From Sutcliffiella horikoshii (GTDB lineage Bacteria > Bacillota > Bacilli > Bacillales > Bacillaceae_I): a stretch of 64,000 nt of DNA. Under the pieces are notes generated by a model, which made no database searches, was not told where the DNA came from, and saw only the letters and a program-made list of their open reading frames with translations. This document shows positions 9,863-17,327 of this stretch, piece by piece. Each line of letters opens with the position of its first letter. The first letter of the stretch is position 1. Where the stretch lies: the NCBI GenBank assembly GCA_001636495.1, contig KV440964.1, positions 2,868,666 through 2,932,665 on the forward strand, written 5' to 3'. The translations under genes and the position numbers were made by a program.

Positions 9863-11126
9863 GAACTTTTTTCTCTCCTTCTTCTGAGATTGGATGTAGG
9901 ATGGTTACTTGTTTTCTTGCCAGATTGAAGGCTTTGTGTAAAGCGTTCACTGCACGTATCATATCTTCCTGTTTGACAAGCACCCATATTGTCGTGTGAC
10001 TGTCTGCCGATTGCAGAATCTGTATACCGAGCTCCGATAAGGCCGTTACAATTTTGGATGTTACTCCGGGCACTCCAGTCATTCCCGCTCCAACAGTAGC
10101 AACTTTCGCACAGTGACGGTTTACTTTCGGCTCATATCCTAATTTCTTTAAGACACTTATTGCTTTTTCGCTCATTTCGTCTGTTACAGTATAAACAACA
10201 CTAGTCGGCGATATGTTGAAAAAGTCTACGCTTATCTGTTCATTAGCCATGGCACGAAAAACTTCCGTTTGAATCCCGTAATCCCCCTCTTTTGCAAACA
10301 CTTTTATCTGTGTCACATTAGGAACATGAGCAATTCCGGTTATCAGGCGGTCTTTGACATCAGCACCCTTCCCTATCTTATCAAGCGACGTCACAAGCGT
10401 CCCGGTTGAATTGGAATAAGTGGAGCGGATCCGAATGGGAATTTTGGATTGCATGGCAATCTCAACAGCACGAGGGTGGATGACCTTTGCACCTTGATAG
10501 GCCATATTACAGATTTCATTATAGCTGACGACAGGCAATGGGGAGGCATCTTTTACAATGCGTGGATCTGCTGTCATGACTCCCTCGACATCTGTGAAGA
10601 TATCAATCCACTCTGCTTGAATGGCAGCACCTAGTGCAGCGGCTGACGTATCGCTGCCTCCACGGCCAATTGTACATATATCCCCGTTCTTTGTTTCACC
10701 CTGGAAACCTGCAACTACAACCACTTGATATAATTTTAGCATTTCTAGAAGCCTATCACACTTCATTTCTATGATACGGGCGTTTGTGTGATCATTATTG
10801 GTCCGGAATCCTGCCTGTGGACCATTGAGCGCTGTGGCTGTAATTCCGTGCTTTTGTAAAAGACTACTGAAAACGATGGAGGAAATGATTTCCCCACAGG
10901 ATAACAGCATATCTATTTCGCGTTTTGACACATGATTTTTTCCTGACTCTACAAGGTTTAAAAGGGTATCTGTAGCATAAGGCTCCCCTTTCCTTCCCAT
11001 TGCAGAAACCACGACGACTACTTTGTATCCCTCATCGACAGCCTTTTTTATGTGTTTGATTGCAGCAAGCCTGCTTGCTTCATCCCTAACTGACGTCCCA
11101 CCAAACTTTTGAACAATTATTTTCAT
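9855..11126 (-). CDS. dapG: Aspartate kinase I DapG
   Basis: A 423-residue aspartokinase that phosphorylates aspartate, the entry step to the lysine/diaminopimelate/threonine family. It begins MKIIVQKFGGTSVRDEASRL with the conserved KFGGTS kinase motif, and the catalytic core continues through TIGRGGSDTSAAALGAA. Two C-terminal ACT domains (about 265-420) bind the feedback effector; in B. subtilis the DapG isozyme responds to diaminopimelate. I place the start at 11126 because GGGGTG lies 6 bp upstream; the longer reading adds five residues without a good site. It is coupled to dapA. The gap to asd contains a terminator, so a separate promoter is expected. Confidence 0.95.
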   Translation of the reverse strand: MKIIVQKFGGTSVRDEASRLAAIKHIKKAVDEGYKVVVVVSAMGRKGEPYATDTLLNLVESGKNHVSKREIDMLLSCGEIISSIVFSSLLQKHGITATALNGPQAGFRTNNDHTNARIIEMKCDRLLEMLKLYQVVVVAGFQGETKNGDICTIGRGGSDTSAAALGAAIQAEWIDIFTDVEGVMTADPRIVKDASPLPVVSYNEICNMAYQGAKVIHPRAVEIAMQSKIPIRIRSTYSNSTGTLVTSLDKIGKGADVKDRLITGIAHVPNVTQIKVFAKEGDYGIQTEVFRAMANEQISVDFFNISPTSVVYTVTDEMSEKAISVLKKLGYEPKVNRHCAKVATVGAGMTGVPGVTSKIVTALSELGIQILQSADSHTTIWVLVKQEDMIRAVNALHKAFNLARKQVTILHPISEEGEKKVHD

Positions 11127-11280
11127 ATATTGACACCCCATCGCGGTTTAGAAACATCCATAATACATACGAAAGACGAGATGAAAATAGTACCTGACAC
11201 GTTTAAATTGCTTACCGAGCATATGGTAGGTACCTCACTGTTCAATATAGGCGGTTAAGGAATGCCAAGCTGATATCCGA

Positions 11281-11309
11281 AAAGAAAAGGTCTTGAAGAA
11301 GACCTTTTT
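11281..11309 (-). terminator. Terminator after asd
   Basis: On the minus strand AAAAGGTCTT (11300-11309) pairs perfectly with AAGACCTTTT (11286-11295) around a CTTC loop, followed by CTTTT. It separates asd from dapG-dapA. Confidence 0.88.
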
Positions 11310-11320
11310 CTCTCAAATAA

Positions 11321-12364
11321 TTATTGGTTGATTACTCCAAGCTTTACTAAGCTCTCTGCAATTTGTACGGAATTCCATGCTGCGCCTTTTAACAGGTTAT
11401 CGGAGACCACCCAAAGGTGAAACCCTCTTTTGTTATCCAAATCCTGTCTGATTCTGCCTACAAATACGTAGTTGGAGCCTACACAATCTGCCGGCATCGG
11501 GTAGACTTGTTCTTCCGGTTTGTCTTGCAAAACGACACCTGGAGCGTTTTCCAACAATGCTTTAATATCTTGAACAGTCACATTTTCGTCTTCTACTTCA
11601 ATATATACAGACTCGGAATGTCCTGTTACAACTGGTAATCGTACACATGTCGCTGCAACCTGCAAGCTTTGGTCGTGCATGATTTTCTTCGTTTCATTAA
11701 TCATTTTCAGTTCTTCAAAAGTAAAACCGTTGTCTTCAAATTTATCAATCTGTGGAATGGCATTGAATGCAATTTGGTAATGTTTTTTATCTCCTTTTAC
11801 AGGAAGAATACTAGGAGTGAACGGTTCGTTATTCAGTATTGCCTGTGATTGAGATTCAAGTTCTTCGATTGCAGCAGCACCTGCACCTGATACTGCTTGA
11901 TACGTGCTGACAATAATTTTGTTCAGTCCGTAGGATTTACGGATTGGTTCCAACGCGACCACCATTTGGATAGTGGAGCAATTCGGATTGGCGATGATGC
12001 CATTATGGGATTTGATGTCTTCTTCATTAACTTCCGGAACCACTAACGGAACATTTGGATCCATACGGAAGAAGCTCGTGTTGTCAACGACGATAGCCCC
12101 TCGTTTCGCCGCTTCAGGTGCTAGCTCCTGAGAAACACTTCCTCCCGCACTAAATAATGCTATATGAACACCTTCAAACTTATCCGGTGTTGCAACTTCA
12201 ATTGTAACTTCCTCACCTTTAAAAAGTACCTTTTTACCTGCAGAGCGCTCCGAAGATAATAGCGTAAGCTTCTTGACCGGGAAGTTTCTTTCTTCTAACG
12301 TATGAAGCATTTGCTGTCCTACTGCTCCTGTTGCGCCTACTACAGCTACATGTAAACCACTCAT
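11321..12364 (-). CDS. asd: Aspartate-semialdehyde dehydrogenase
   Basis: A 347-residue NADPH enzyme that converts aspartyl phosphate to aspartate semialdehyde. The Rossmann motif is [18 protein letters not shown] at the N-terminus. The catalytic cysteine is in [10 protein letters not shown] (about residue 129) and the acid/base histidine in [11 protein letters not shown]. Length is normal. It lies between spoVFB and dapG as in B. subtilis, but 12-bp and 10-bp stem terminators stand on its upstream and downstream sides, so it is probably its own transcription unit. An AGGTG site precedes the ATG. It supplies the substrate of DapA. Confidence 0.96.
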   Translation of the reverse strand: MSGLHVAVVGATGAVGQQMLHTLEERNFPVKKLTLLSSERSAGKKVLFKGEEVTIEVATPDKFEGVHIALFSAGGSVSQELAPEAAKRGAIVVDNTSFFRMDPNVPLVVPEVNEEDIKSHNGIIANPNCSTIQMVVALEPIRKSYGLNKIIVSTYQAVSGAGAAAIEELESQSQAILNNEPFTPSILPVKGDKKHYQIAFNAIPQIDKFEDNGFTFEELKMINETKKIMHDQSLQVAATCVRLPVVTGHSESVYIEVEDENVTVQDIKALLENAPGVVLQDKPEEQVYPMPADCVGSNYVFVGRIRQDLDNKRGFHLWVVSDNLLKGAAWNSVQIAESLVKLGVINQ

Positions 12365-12485
12365 CTATTAAGCACCTCTCCATTTTTAAAAATACTCTAT
12401 CATCTAAACTATAAAATTCTTTGACAGAGCTTTCAGAATAAATATTCATACATAATTTTTTATTTTAACATATTACTGAAATAAA

Positions 12486-12517
12486 GAAGAGAAGAAATTC
12501 TTACTTTTCTTCTCTTC
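12486..12517 (-). terminator. Terminator after spoVFB
   Basis: A perfect 12-bp inverted repeat, GAAGAGAAGAAA (12486-12497) and TTTCTTCTCTTC (12506-12517), with an 8-nt loop. The tract after it on the minus strand is T-rich but interrupted. Confidence 0.7.
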
Positions 12518-12528
12518 CGGCAATTTTA

Positions 12529-13128
12529 TTATAAATCGTCTTTGTATCTTTCCACGATAACTGGTTGGATTTGCTTGTGCTCCAATGCCTGCAGAACAGT
12601 CGGCATCAGCATACTCATTCTAGCAACCATGGAATTAGGCTTCTTCTCAGGGGCGTCCTGCCCGTATGGAATAAAGTAGATATTTTTTGTAGCCATCAGC
12701 CTCATCAAATTCAATCCGTTTAAACCAAGAGCGTCATTGGTAGAGATTCCAAGTACTACAGGATTATGATTTCTGAGTGTTGCTTTTGCAGCCATCAAAA
12801 CAGGGGAATCAGTCAAGGCATTTGCCAGCTTGCTCATCGAATTACCTGTCAAAGGTGCAATAATCATACAATCCAATGGAATTTTCGGACCAAGCGGCTC
12901 CGCTTTTACAATGGAATCAATAACTTTATGTCCTGTCATGTCTTCAATAAGCTTGATCCAGTCCTCTCCCTGACCAAATCTAGTGTTCGTGTTTTGAACG
13001 GTCGATGTCACGACAGGCCTGACTTCTGCCCCAGCATCAAGCAGCTTCTGTATCTCCGGTATGACTGCATCATAGGTACAATGAGAACCTGTTAGGCCAA
13101 AGCCTAATCGTTTACCTTTTAATTGCAT
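12529..13128 (-). CDS. spoVFB: Dipicolinate synthase subunit B
   Basis: A 199-residue flavoprotein-like subunit (DpaB) of dipicolinate synthase, which oxidises dihydrodipicolinate to dipicolinic acid in the mother cell. It has the flavodoxin-like fold of the PpcDC/UbiX group: GFGLTGSHCTYDAV at the N-terminus and IIAPLTGNSMSKLANALTDSPVLMAAKATL in the middle. The start follows the spoVFA stop by 2 bp, so the genes form one unit. Dipicolinic acid chelated to calcium fills the spore core and gives heat resistance. Transcription should be sporulation-specific from the sigma-K match upstream of spoVFA. Confidence 0.95.
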   Translation of the reverse strand: MQLKGKRLGFGLTGSHCTYDAVIPEIQKLLDAGAEVRPVVTSTVQNTNTRFGQGEDWIKLIEDMTGHKVIDSIVKAEPLGPKIPLDCMIIAPLTGNSMSKLANALTDSPVLMAAKATLRNHNPVVLGISTNDALGLNGLNLMRLMATKNIYFIPYGQDAPEKKPNSMVARMSMLMPTVLQALEHKQIQPVIVERYKDDL

Positions 13129-13130
13129 GG

Positions 13131-14027
13131 TTAAATCCCCTTTCTCCCTTCCATTTCCTCTTTAAGTAATTGTGACAAGACGTTTGCCACGATCTGTCCC
13201 GCCGTTTTCGGAGCGACAATCCCTGGAAGTCCTGGAGCTAGTAACGCTTTAATGCCTCTTTTCTCCGCATAACGGAAATCGGTACCACCTGGTTTCGATG
13301 CCAAATCAATAATCAAGGTATGAGCAGGCATTTTGGAAATAACATCAGAGGTAACGATTAAATGAGGAATCGTATTGATACAGACATCTACATCCGAAAC
13401 ATTAGAGGACAAATCGTTCAGATAAAACGGTGTGACGCCCATTTCGAATATCCGGGCAATGTGCTCAGATTTTCTTGCTCCCACCCGAACATTTGCCCCA
13501 AGTGCTGAGAATGTGCGGGCTACACTCATCCCGACTCTTCCTAGTCCAAGAACGGCCACTTTGGAATTATGGATGGTAATATCCGTATGTTGAATCACCA
13601 TCATGATGGTACCTTCCACAGTCGGGATAGCATTGTAGATCGCTACATCATCCCGTTCAAACAATTGAACTAATTTTCTATTCGTATTTGCCACCAATTG
13701 ACTCAAATAAGGATTGGTAATACCCGAATAAATCGTGCAATGTTCAGGAGTGTTTTTTACTAGCTCCTCTGTCAGCACAATTTTTTCATTAGAAAAAATC
13801 GTATCCACCTGACCTTCCAGATTCGTTCCGGGTACAGGGAGGATAATGGCACTGACTGTAGTGAAATCCACTTCATTCAACTGCTCTTTTGAAGCACCTG
13901 TAAAGCCGTGGTCTAATTGATCAAATCCTATAAGCGAAAGCTTTGCGTCAAGCTCAATAAGCTTGCGTATCACTTCCAGCTGCCTTGCATCACCGCCAAT
14001 GACAGCTATGTGCAAACCGGTCAGCAT
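13131..14027 (-). CDS. spoVFA: Dipicolinate synthase subunit A
   Basis: A 298-residue NAD(P)-dependent subunit (DpaA). An N-terminal Rossmann-like domain starts HIAVIGGDARQLEVIRKL, and a second nucleotide-binding motif VAVLGLGRVGMSVARTFSALG lies at about residues 155-175, as in D-2-hydroxyacid dehydrogenase-like folds. The C-terminal part KALLAPGLPGIVAPKTAGQIVANVL is typical of the family. AAGGTG precedes the ATG. It is first in a two-gene unit with spoVFB. Upstream there is a strong sigma-K promoter match, which fits mother-cell expression late in sporulation. Confidence 0.95.
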   Translation of the reverse strand: MLTGLHIAVIGGDARQLEVIRKLIELDAKLSLIGFDQLDHGFTGASKEQLNEVDFTTVSAIILPVPGTNLEGQVDTIFSNEKIVLTEELVKNTPEHCTIYSGITNPYLSQLVANTNRKLVQLFERDDVAIYNAIPTVEGTIMMVIQHTDITIHNSKVAVLGLGRVGMSVARTFSALGANVRVGARKSEHIARIFEMGVTPFYLNDLSSNVSDVDVCINTIPHLIVTSDVISKMPAHTLIIDLASKPGGTDFRYAEKRGIKALLAPGLPGIVAPKTAGQIVANVLSQLLKEEMEGRKGI

Positions 14028-14092
14028 ATATTGTTCACCTTCTTCTACTTCGTGAAAGTTTGTAAATCTGGCTCAAGTTTTTCTTACTTCCA

Positions 14093-14121
14093 CATCTTAT
14101 GTAACCTAGGGAAAATCTGTG
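14093..14121 (-). promoter_or_regulatory. Sigma-K promoter candidate for spoVFA-spoVFB
   Basis: On the minus strand CACA (14118-14121) is followed after 16 bp by CATAAGATG (14093-14101). The sigma-K consensus is AC at -35 and CATAnnnTA at -10 with 16-17 bp spacing, so only the last A differs. It lies 66 bp upstream of the spoVFA start. The B. subtilis spoVF operon is sigma-K dependent, which supports the call. Confidence 0.75.
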
Positions 14122-14193
14122 CTTGAATCCTGGGAGAAAGGAAGAGTTAGAGGGGATTTGTTCCACAAGAAAAACCAGGAAAATACAATAGCC

Positions 14194-14323
14194 GCTGTTC
14201 CTTTCCGCAAATAGCTTCGCTTTCCACGGGGCGACCTTGAGCCTCCTCGGCGTTCGCCTGCGGGGTCTCAAGATTGTCGCTACTCCCCCGTAGGAGTCTA
14301 CGCTATTTGCTCCAATCCACAGC
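14194..14323 (+). repeat. GC-rich intergenic repeat, copy 1
   Basis: About 130 bp bounded by GCTGT and ACAGC, sharing the core blocks CGCTTTCCACGGGGCGA, TTGAGCCTCCTC, GCGGGGTCTCAAG and CTCCCCCGTAGGAGTC with three other copies in the window. The core can fold: TTGAG...CTCAA and GCCTCC-type arms. No ORF with a credible start lies inside. It occupies the 588-bp gap between ymxH and spoVFA; outside this repeat, the sigma-K promoter, the MITE and the ymxH terminator I see nothing else in that gap. Confidence 0.85.
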
Positions 14324-14397
14324 TAGAAACCAGTCATCTCTTTGAGAGAGATTTTAGTTGTGAATGAAATTAACCGCATTTTATACTTCTAATAAAA

Positions 14398-14580
14398 GGC
14401 TGTTTCCGTAAACTTTGTTGCTTTTTCGAATTTTTAAACCAACGGTAATATTCCTTGCTATCGTGCTCTTTTCCCGGCTATCCGGATAGGGTTTTATGCC
14501 AACCTTAGAGTCTATATGCGGTAAAAAGTCCTATTGCCGACTTTTTACAAGTTAATAGCAACAATCTTTGAGAAAAGACC
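14398..14580 (+). mobile_element. MITE-like element, copy A (183 bp)
   Basis: Starts GGCTGTTTCCGTAAACTTTG and ends with the reverse of GGTCTTTTCTCAAAGATTG, giving imperfect terminal inverted repeats of about 25 bp. It aligns along its whole length with the inverted copy at 32011-32193. An internal perfect inverted repeat GTAAAAAGTC/GACTTTTTAC lies at 14521-14548. Flanks taataaaa and aattaaaa may be a decayed 8-bp target duplication. It encodes no protein. Confidence 0.75.
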
Positions 14581-14585
14581 CAATT

Positions 14586-14612
14586 AAAAAAAGACCCGGC
14601 ACACGCCAAGTC
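14586..14612 (-). terminator. Terminator after ymxH
   Basis: On the minus strand GACTTGGC pairs with GCCGGGTC (two G-T pairs) around a GTGT loop, followed by seven T. It directly follows the ymxH stop and abuts the MITE copy A. Confidence 0.85.
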
Positions 14613-14615
14613 GTT

Positions 14616-14870
14616 TTACTCTTGTTCTTCGGGAATATCGATGATGATCATATCTGTTCCTATTTTCTTTATATGGTTCCATGGGACTCGGATGTCACTG
14701 CCTTCCTTTTTCAACCCGAACCATTTTAGGGAAGGAATGATAAGCGAGCGGATTTCACCCGTATTCTCGTTGATTTCAAGATCAGTATGTCCCAAGATCC
14801 CTAAACGCTCCGCCCTTTTCACATCCACAATTTCCTTACCACTCATTTCACTTAGCCTCATAAAAAACAC
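14616..14870 (-). CDS. ymxH: YlmC/YmxH family sporulation protein (PRC-barrel)
   Basis: An 84-residue PRC-barrel protein of the YlmC/YmxH family. It reads MRLSEMSGKEIVDVKRAERLG from residue 4 or so and contains the barrel strand pattern GHTDLEINENTGEIRSLIIP. A GGGAGGTG site precedes the start region; the first ATG in MFFMRL and the internal ATG (fourth codon) are both possible. It sits between mlpA and the spoVF genes, each boundary marked by a terminator. The family is linked to sporulation, but no biochemical function is established. Confidence 0.88.
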   Translation of the reverse strand: MFFMRLSEMSGKEIVDVKRAERLGILGHTDLEINENTGEIRSLIIPSLKWFGLKKEGSDIRVPWNHIKKIGTDMIIIDIPEEQE

Positions 14871-14900
14871 CTCCCGTATTATTTATATTAAAAGGTGTCC

Positions 14901-14932
14901 AAAAAAAAACCTGCCATTGGAAAAATGGCAGG
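14901..14932 (-). terminator. Terminator after mlpA
   Basis: On the minus strand CCTGCCATT (14924-14932) pairs perfectly with AATGGCAGG (14910-14918), followed by nine T. One of the strongest terminators in the window. Confidence 0.92.
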
Positions 14933-14945
14933 CATTATCATAAAT

Positions 14946-16187
14946 TTATTCTTGTATGGATTTTGGCATTTCACCGCTTGGACTGATCAATGCCACAGAA
15001 TAGTCATCAGTAAATATCTTGGTTGCCAAGTTATTGACCGACTCCTCTGTAATAGTGTTGATTCTTTCCAGGATATCATCTAGAGAACGATGTCTGCCAA
15101 GAAGCAGCTCGTTCTTACCATTTCGGCTCATGCGACTGTTTGTACTCTCCAGACTTAACATAAGGCTTCCTTTGATTTGCTCTTTACTATTCAAGAGCTC
15201 TTTCTTAGTGATGCCGTCACGTTTAAACGTTGCAAGTGTCTGTTGGATTGTTTCAAACAAAAGGTCCAGCTGGTTGCTACCTGTACCACCATAAATGGTA
15301 AGCATACCATTGTCTTGGAAGGTGGAGTGATAGGAATAGACGGAGTATGCCAATCCCCTTTCCTCTCGCACATCCTGGAATAAACGGCTGCTCATGCTAC
15401 CACCAAGTACGTTGTTCAAAACGATTAGGTTATAGATATCTTTATCTCCAATTGGTAGTCCATCATAACCGATACATAGGTGAGCCTGTTCAGTTGTTTT
15501 CTTTTTGGCTATGCGGCCCGTTTCAAAAGAAGGTTTTACATACTCACGTTTGGAGTGGCCTGTTTCATAGTTTCCGAACAGTTCTTCGATTTCTTTGACA
15601 AAAGAGTCTTCAATATTCCCGGCAACAGAAATGACCACATTGTCGGGAGTATATGTTTCTTTCATATAATCACGCAAGGTATTCCCGTTAAACGCAGATA
15701 ATGTATCCTCTGTCCCTAAAATCGGATAACCTAATGGATGGTTTCCATAGGAAGCTCTAGCTAATACATCATGAACGATGTCATCAGGTGCATCTTCATA
15801 CATCTTGATCTCTTCGTACACAACATTTTTTTCCTTTTTTAATTCCTCTTCGTCAAACACTGAATGGAAAAACATATCCGCGAGTACTCCCAGAGCATAC
15901 GAGGAATGTTCATCCATCACTTTTGCATAATAGCAAGTGTATTCTTTTGATGTGAACGCATTCACCTGTCCTCCGATGGAATCGAAGGCTTCCGCAATTT
16001 CACGGGCATTTTTGGTTTCTGTCCCTTTAAAGAACATATGCTCAAGGAAGTGGGAGACTCCATTGTTGCGGTTGTCTTCATTTCTTGAGCCTGTTCCGAT
16101 CCAGACACCAATGGCTACCGAGCGGACATGTGGAATATTTTCCAGTACAATTCTTACTCCATTTGAACATGTATGTTTAGTAAGCAA
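14946..16187 (-). CDS. mlpA: M16 family zinc peptidase MlpA
   Basis: A 413-residue processing-peptidase-like protease (YmxG/MlpA). The inverted zinc motif is HFLEHMFFKGT (His at about residue 46), with the downstream acidic ligand in YEEIKMYEDAPDD (about 125-137). The C-terminal R/Y motif is DVREERGLAYSVYSYHS. The start is TTG with GGAGG 7 bp upstream; no ATG is usable nearby, and the N-terminus then aligns with the B. subtilis protein. In B. subtilis MlpA has been linked to control of extracellular protease production. It lies after ylxY and ends at a strong terminator. Confidence 0.93.
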   Translation of the reverse strand: MLTKHTCSNGVRIVLENIPHVRSVAIGVWIGTGSRNEDNRNNGVSHFLEHMFFKGTETKNAREIAEAFDSIGGQVNAFTSKEYTCYYAKVMDEHSSYALGVLADMFFHSVFDEEELKKEKNVVYEEIKMYEDAPDDIVHDVLARASYGNHPLGYPILGTEDTLSAFNGNTLRDYMKETYTPDNVVISVAGNIEDSFVKEIEELFGNYETGHSKREYVKPSFETGRIAKKKTTEQAHLCIGYDGLPIGDKDIYNLIVLNNVLGGSMSSRLFQDVREERGLAYSVYSYHSTFQDNGMLTIYGGTGSNQLDLLFETIQQTLATFKRDGITKKELLNSKEQIKGSLMLSLESTNSRMSRNGKNELLLGRHRSLDDILERINTITEESVNNLATKIFTDDYSVALISPSGEMPKSIQE

Positions 16188-16217
16188 CGATAATCCTCCT
16201 ATTCAAGTTTGCCAAAT

Positions 16218-17183
16218 CTAGTTGTGATGAACGATTCTTTCTTCACTCAAAAGGGTAGAAACCGTTCCTAGTTCGAGCCCTTTATCTTTAATGGAAATGA
16301 TAAGTGTTTCCAAGCTGTCTGCTGTGGATGGCGTAGGGTGCATAAGGACCATTGCCCCCGGATGGATTTTTTTCATCACCCTGTTGACAAGAACATCTGG
16401 TGTAGGCTTTTGCCAATCAATCGTGTCCACACTCCACATGATGGTACCCAACTCCAGCTCATGGGCGATATTTACAACCTCATCACGATAACTGCCACTT
16501 GGAGGGGCAAACCAGGTAACTTTATTTCCGGAAATCGCCTCTATGACTTCATTGGTTTTTATCAACTGTTCCCTGACTGCAGTACTGCCCAAAGTTTTCA
16601 TATTCGGGTGTGTATAGGAGTGGTTCCCCACTTCATGTCCTGCATCTATAATCATTTTGGCCATCGATGGATTTTCTTTCACCCATCTCCCCTCCAGGAA
16701 AAAGGTTGCCTGAACGCCGTGATTCTTTAAAGTTTCCAGCATGCCCGGAATGTGCTCATTTCCCCACGCCACATTGATTAAAAATGCTGCCATCGGCTTT
16801 TCCGGGTGTCCACGGTAGATTGGGGAGGGAGGCAGATCTTGAAGGTGAGTGTTTGGCGGAATTTGCTTCATTACAAGCTTTTTCTCATCAAAGACACCAT
16901 TCTTCTTCATATTCTTATAAGAGGCTTCCACATCCACTTCCAAGCCGTTTAATCCCGGTTGAGCCTTCCATACTTTGTCAATTTTAGCATCCTGAGGCGC
17001 AATTTCAAAATCCGAAGCTTTCTGCTCTATCTCCGTAAACAGCGCATCCCGATTTTTGGTCACTTCAGCCAAGTCACTAGACAGTGCATTCGTGATATCT
17101 CCAGGAAACGGATGATACACCGTTTTATATGTAAAAAATGCAATAATAACAAATGCCAGCAGTTGAAACGTACTTCTCTTCAT
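16218..17183 (-). CDS. ylxY: Polysaccharide deacetylase family sporulation protein YlxY
   Basis: A 321-residue exported protein with an N-terminal signal or anchor (STFQLLAFVIIAFFTYKTVY) and a C-terminal NodB/CE4 deacetylase fold (about 120-315). The family's first metal motif usually has Asp-Asp; here the equivalent segment reads AAFLINVAWGN, so the catalytic Asp is missing, while the His motif HSYTHPNM is kept. The protein may therefore not deacetylate. I chose the ATG at 17183 because AAGGAG lies 8 bp upstream; the GTG three codons earlier overlaps that site. The B. subtilis gene sits at the same place after pnp. Confidence 0.9.
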   Translation of the reverse strand: MKRSTFQLLAFVIIAFFTYKTVYHPFPGDITNALSSDLAEVTKNRDALFTEIEQKASDFEIAPQDAKIDKVWKAQPGLNGLEVDVEASYKNMKKNGVFDEKKLVMKQIPPNTHLQDLPPSPIYRGHPEKPMAAFLINVAWGNEHIPGMLETLKNHGVQATFFLEGRWVKENPSMAKMIIDAGHEVGNHSYTHPNMKTLGSTAVREQLIKTNEVIEAISGNKVTWFAPPSGSYRDEVVNIAHELELGTIMWSVDTIDWQKPTPDVLVNRVMKKIHPGAMVLMHPTPSTADSLETLIISIKDKGLELGTVSTLLSEERIVHHN

Positions 17184-17295
17184 TTTACCCACTCCTTCCT
17201 ACTTCAAATTTATGTAGGAAAGGGACAAGGTAGAACAAGGAAAGTCGCGGAAAGACACCTGCCCCACGGATCTATTATCAATGGGGAGGTACCGC

Positions 17296-17321
17296 AAAAA
17301 GCCCGGCCATAAAACCAGGCT
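17296..17321 (-). terminator. Terminator after pnp
   Basis: On the minus strand AGCCTGG pairs with CCGGGCT around a 7-nt loop, followed by TTTTT. It lies just after the pnp stop. Confidence 0.85.
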
Positions 17322-17327
17322 CCTATA

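Noticed and set aside
11127-11320. Lysine riboswitch (L-box) ahead of dapG
   Set aside because: The gap after the asd terminator is too short and shows no L-box helices; a weak TTGAAC/TATGCT promoter match was not strong enough to list.
14035-14271. 78-residue minus-strand frame upstream of spoVFA
   Set aside because: Runs through the sigma-K promoter and the GC-rich repeat; no ribosome site and no family resemblance.
17282-17295. T-box-like string GGGGAGGTACCGC on the plus strand
   Set aside because: Resembles the T-box core, but no plus-strand gene follows and no specifier stem is evident; probably chance. A similar AAGGTACCGCC at 32213 is part of a simple palindrome.
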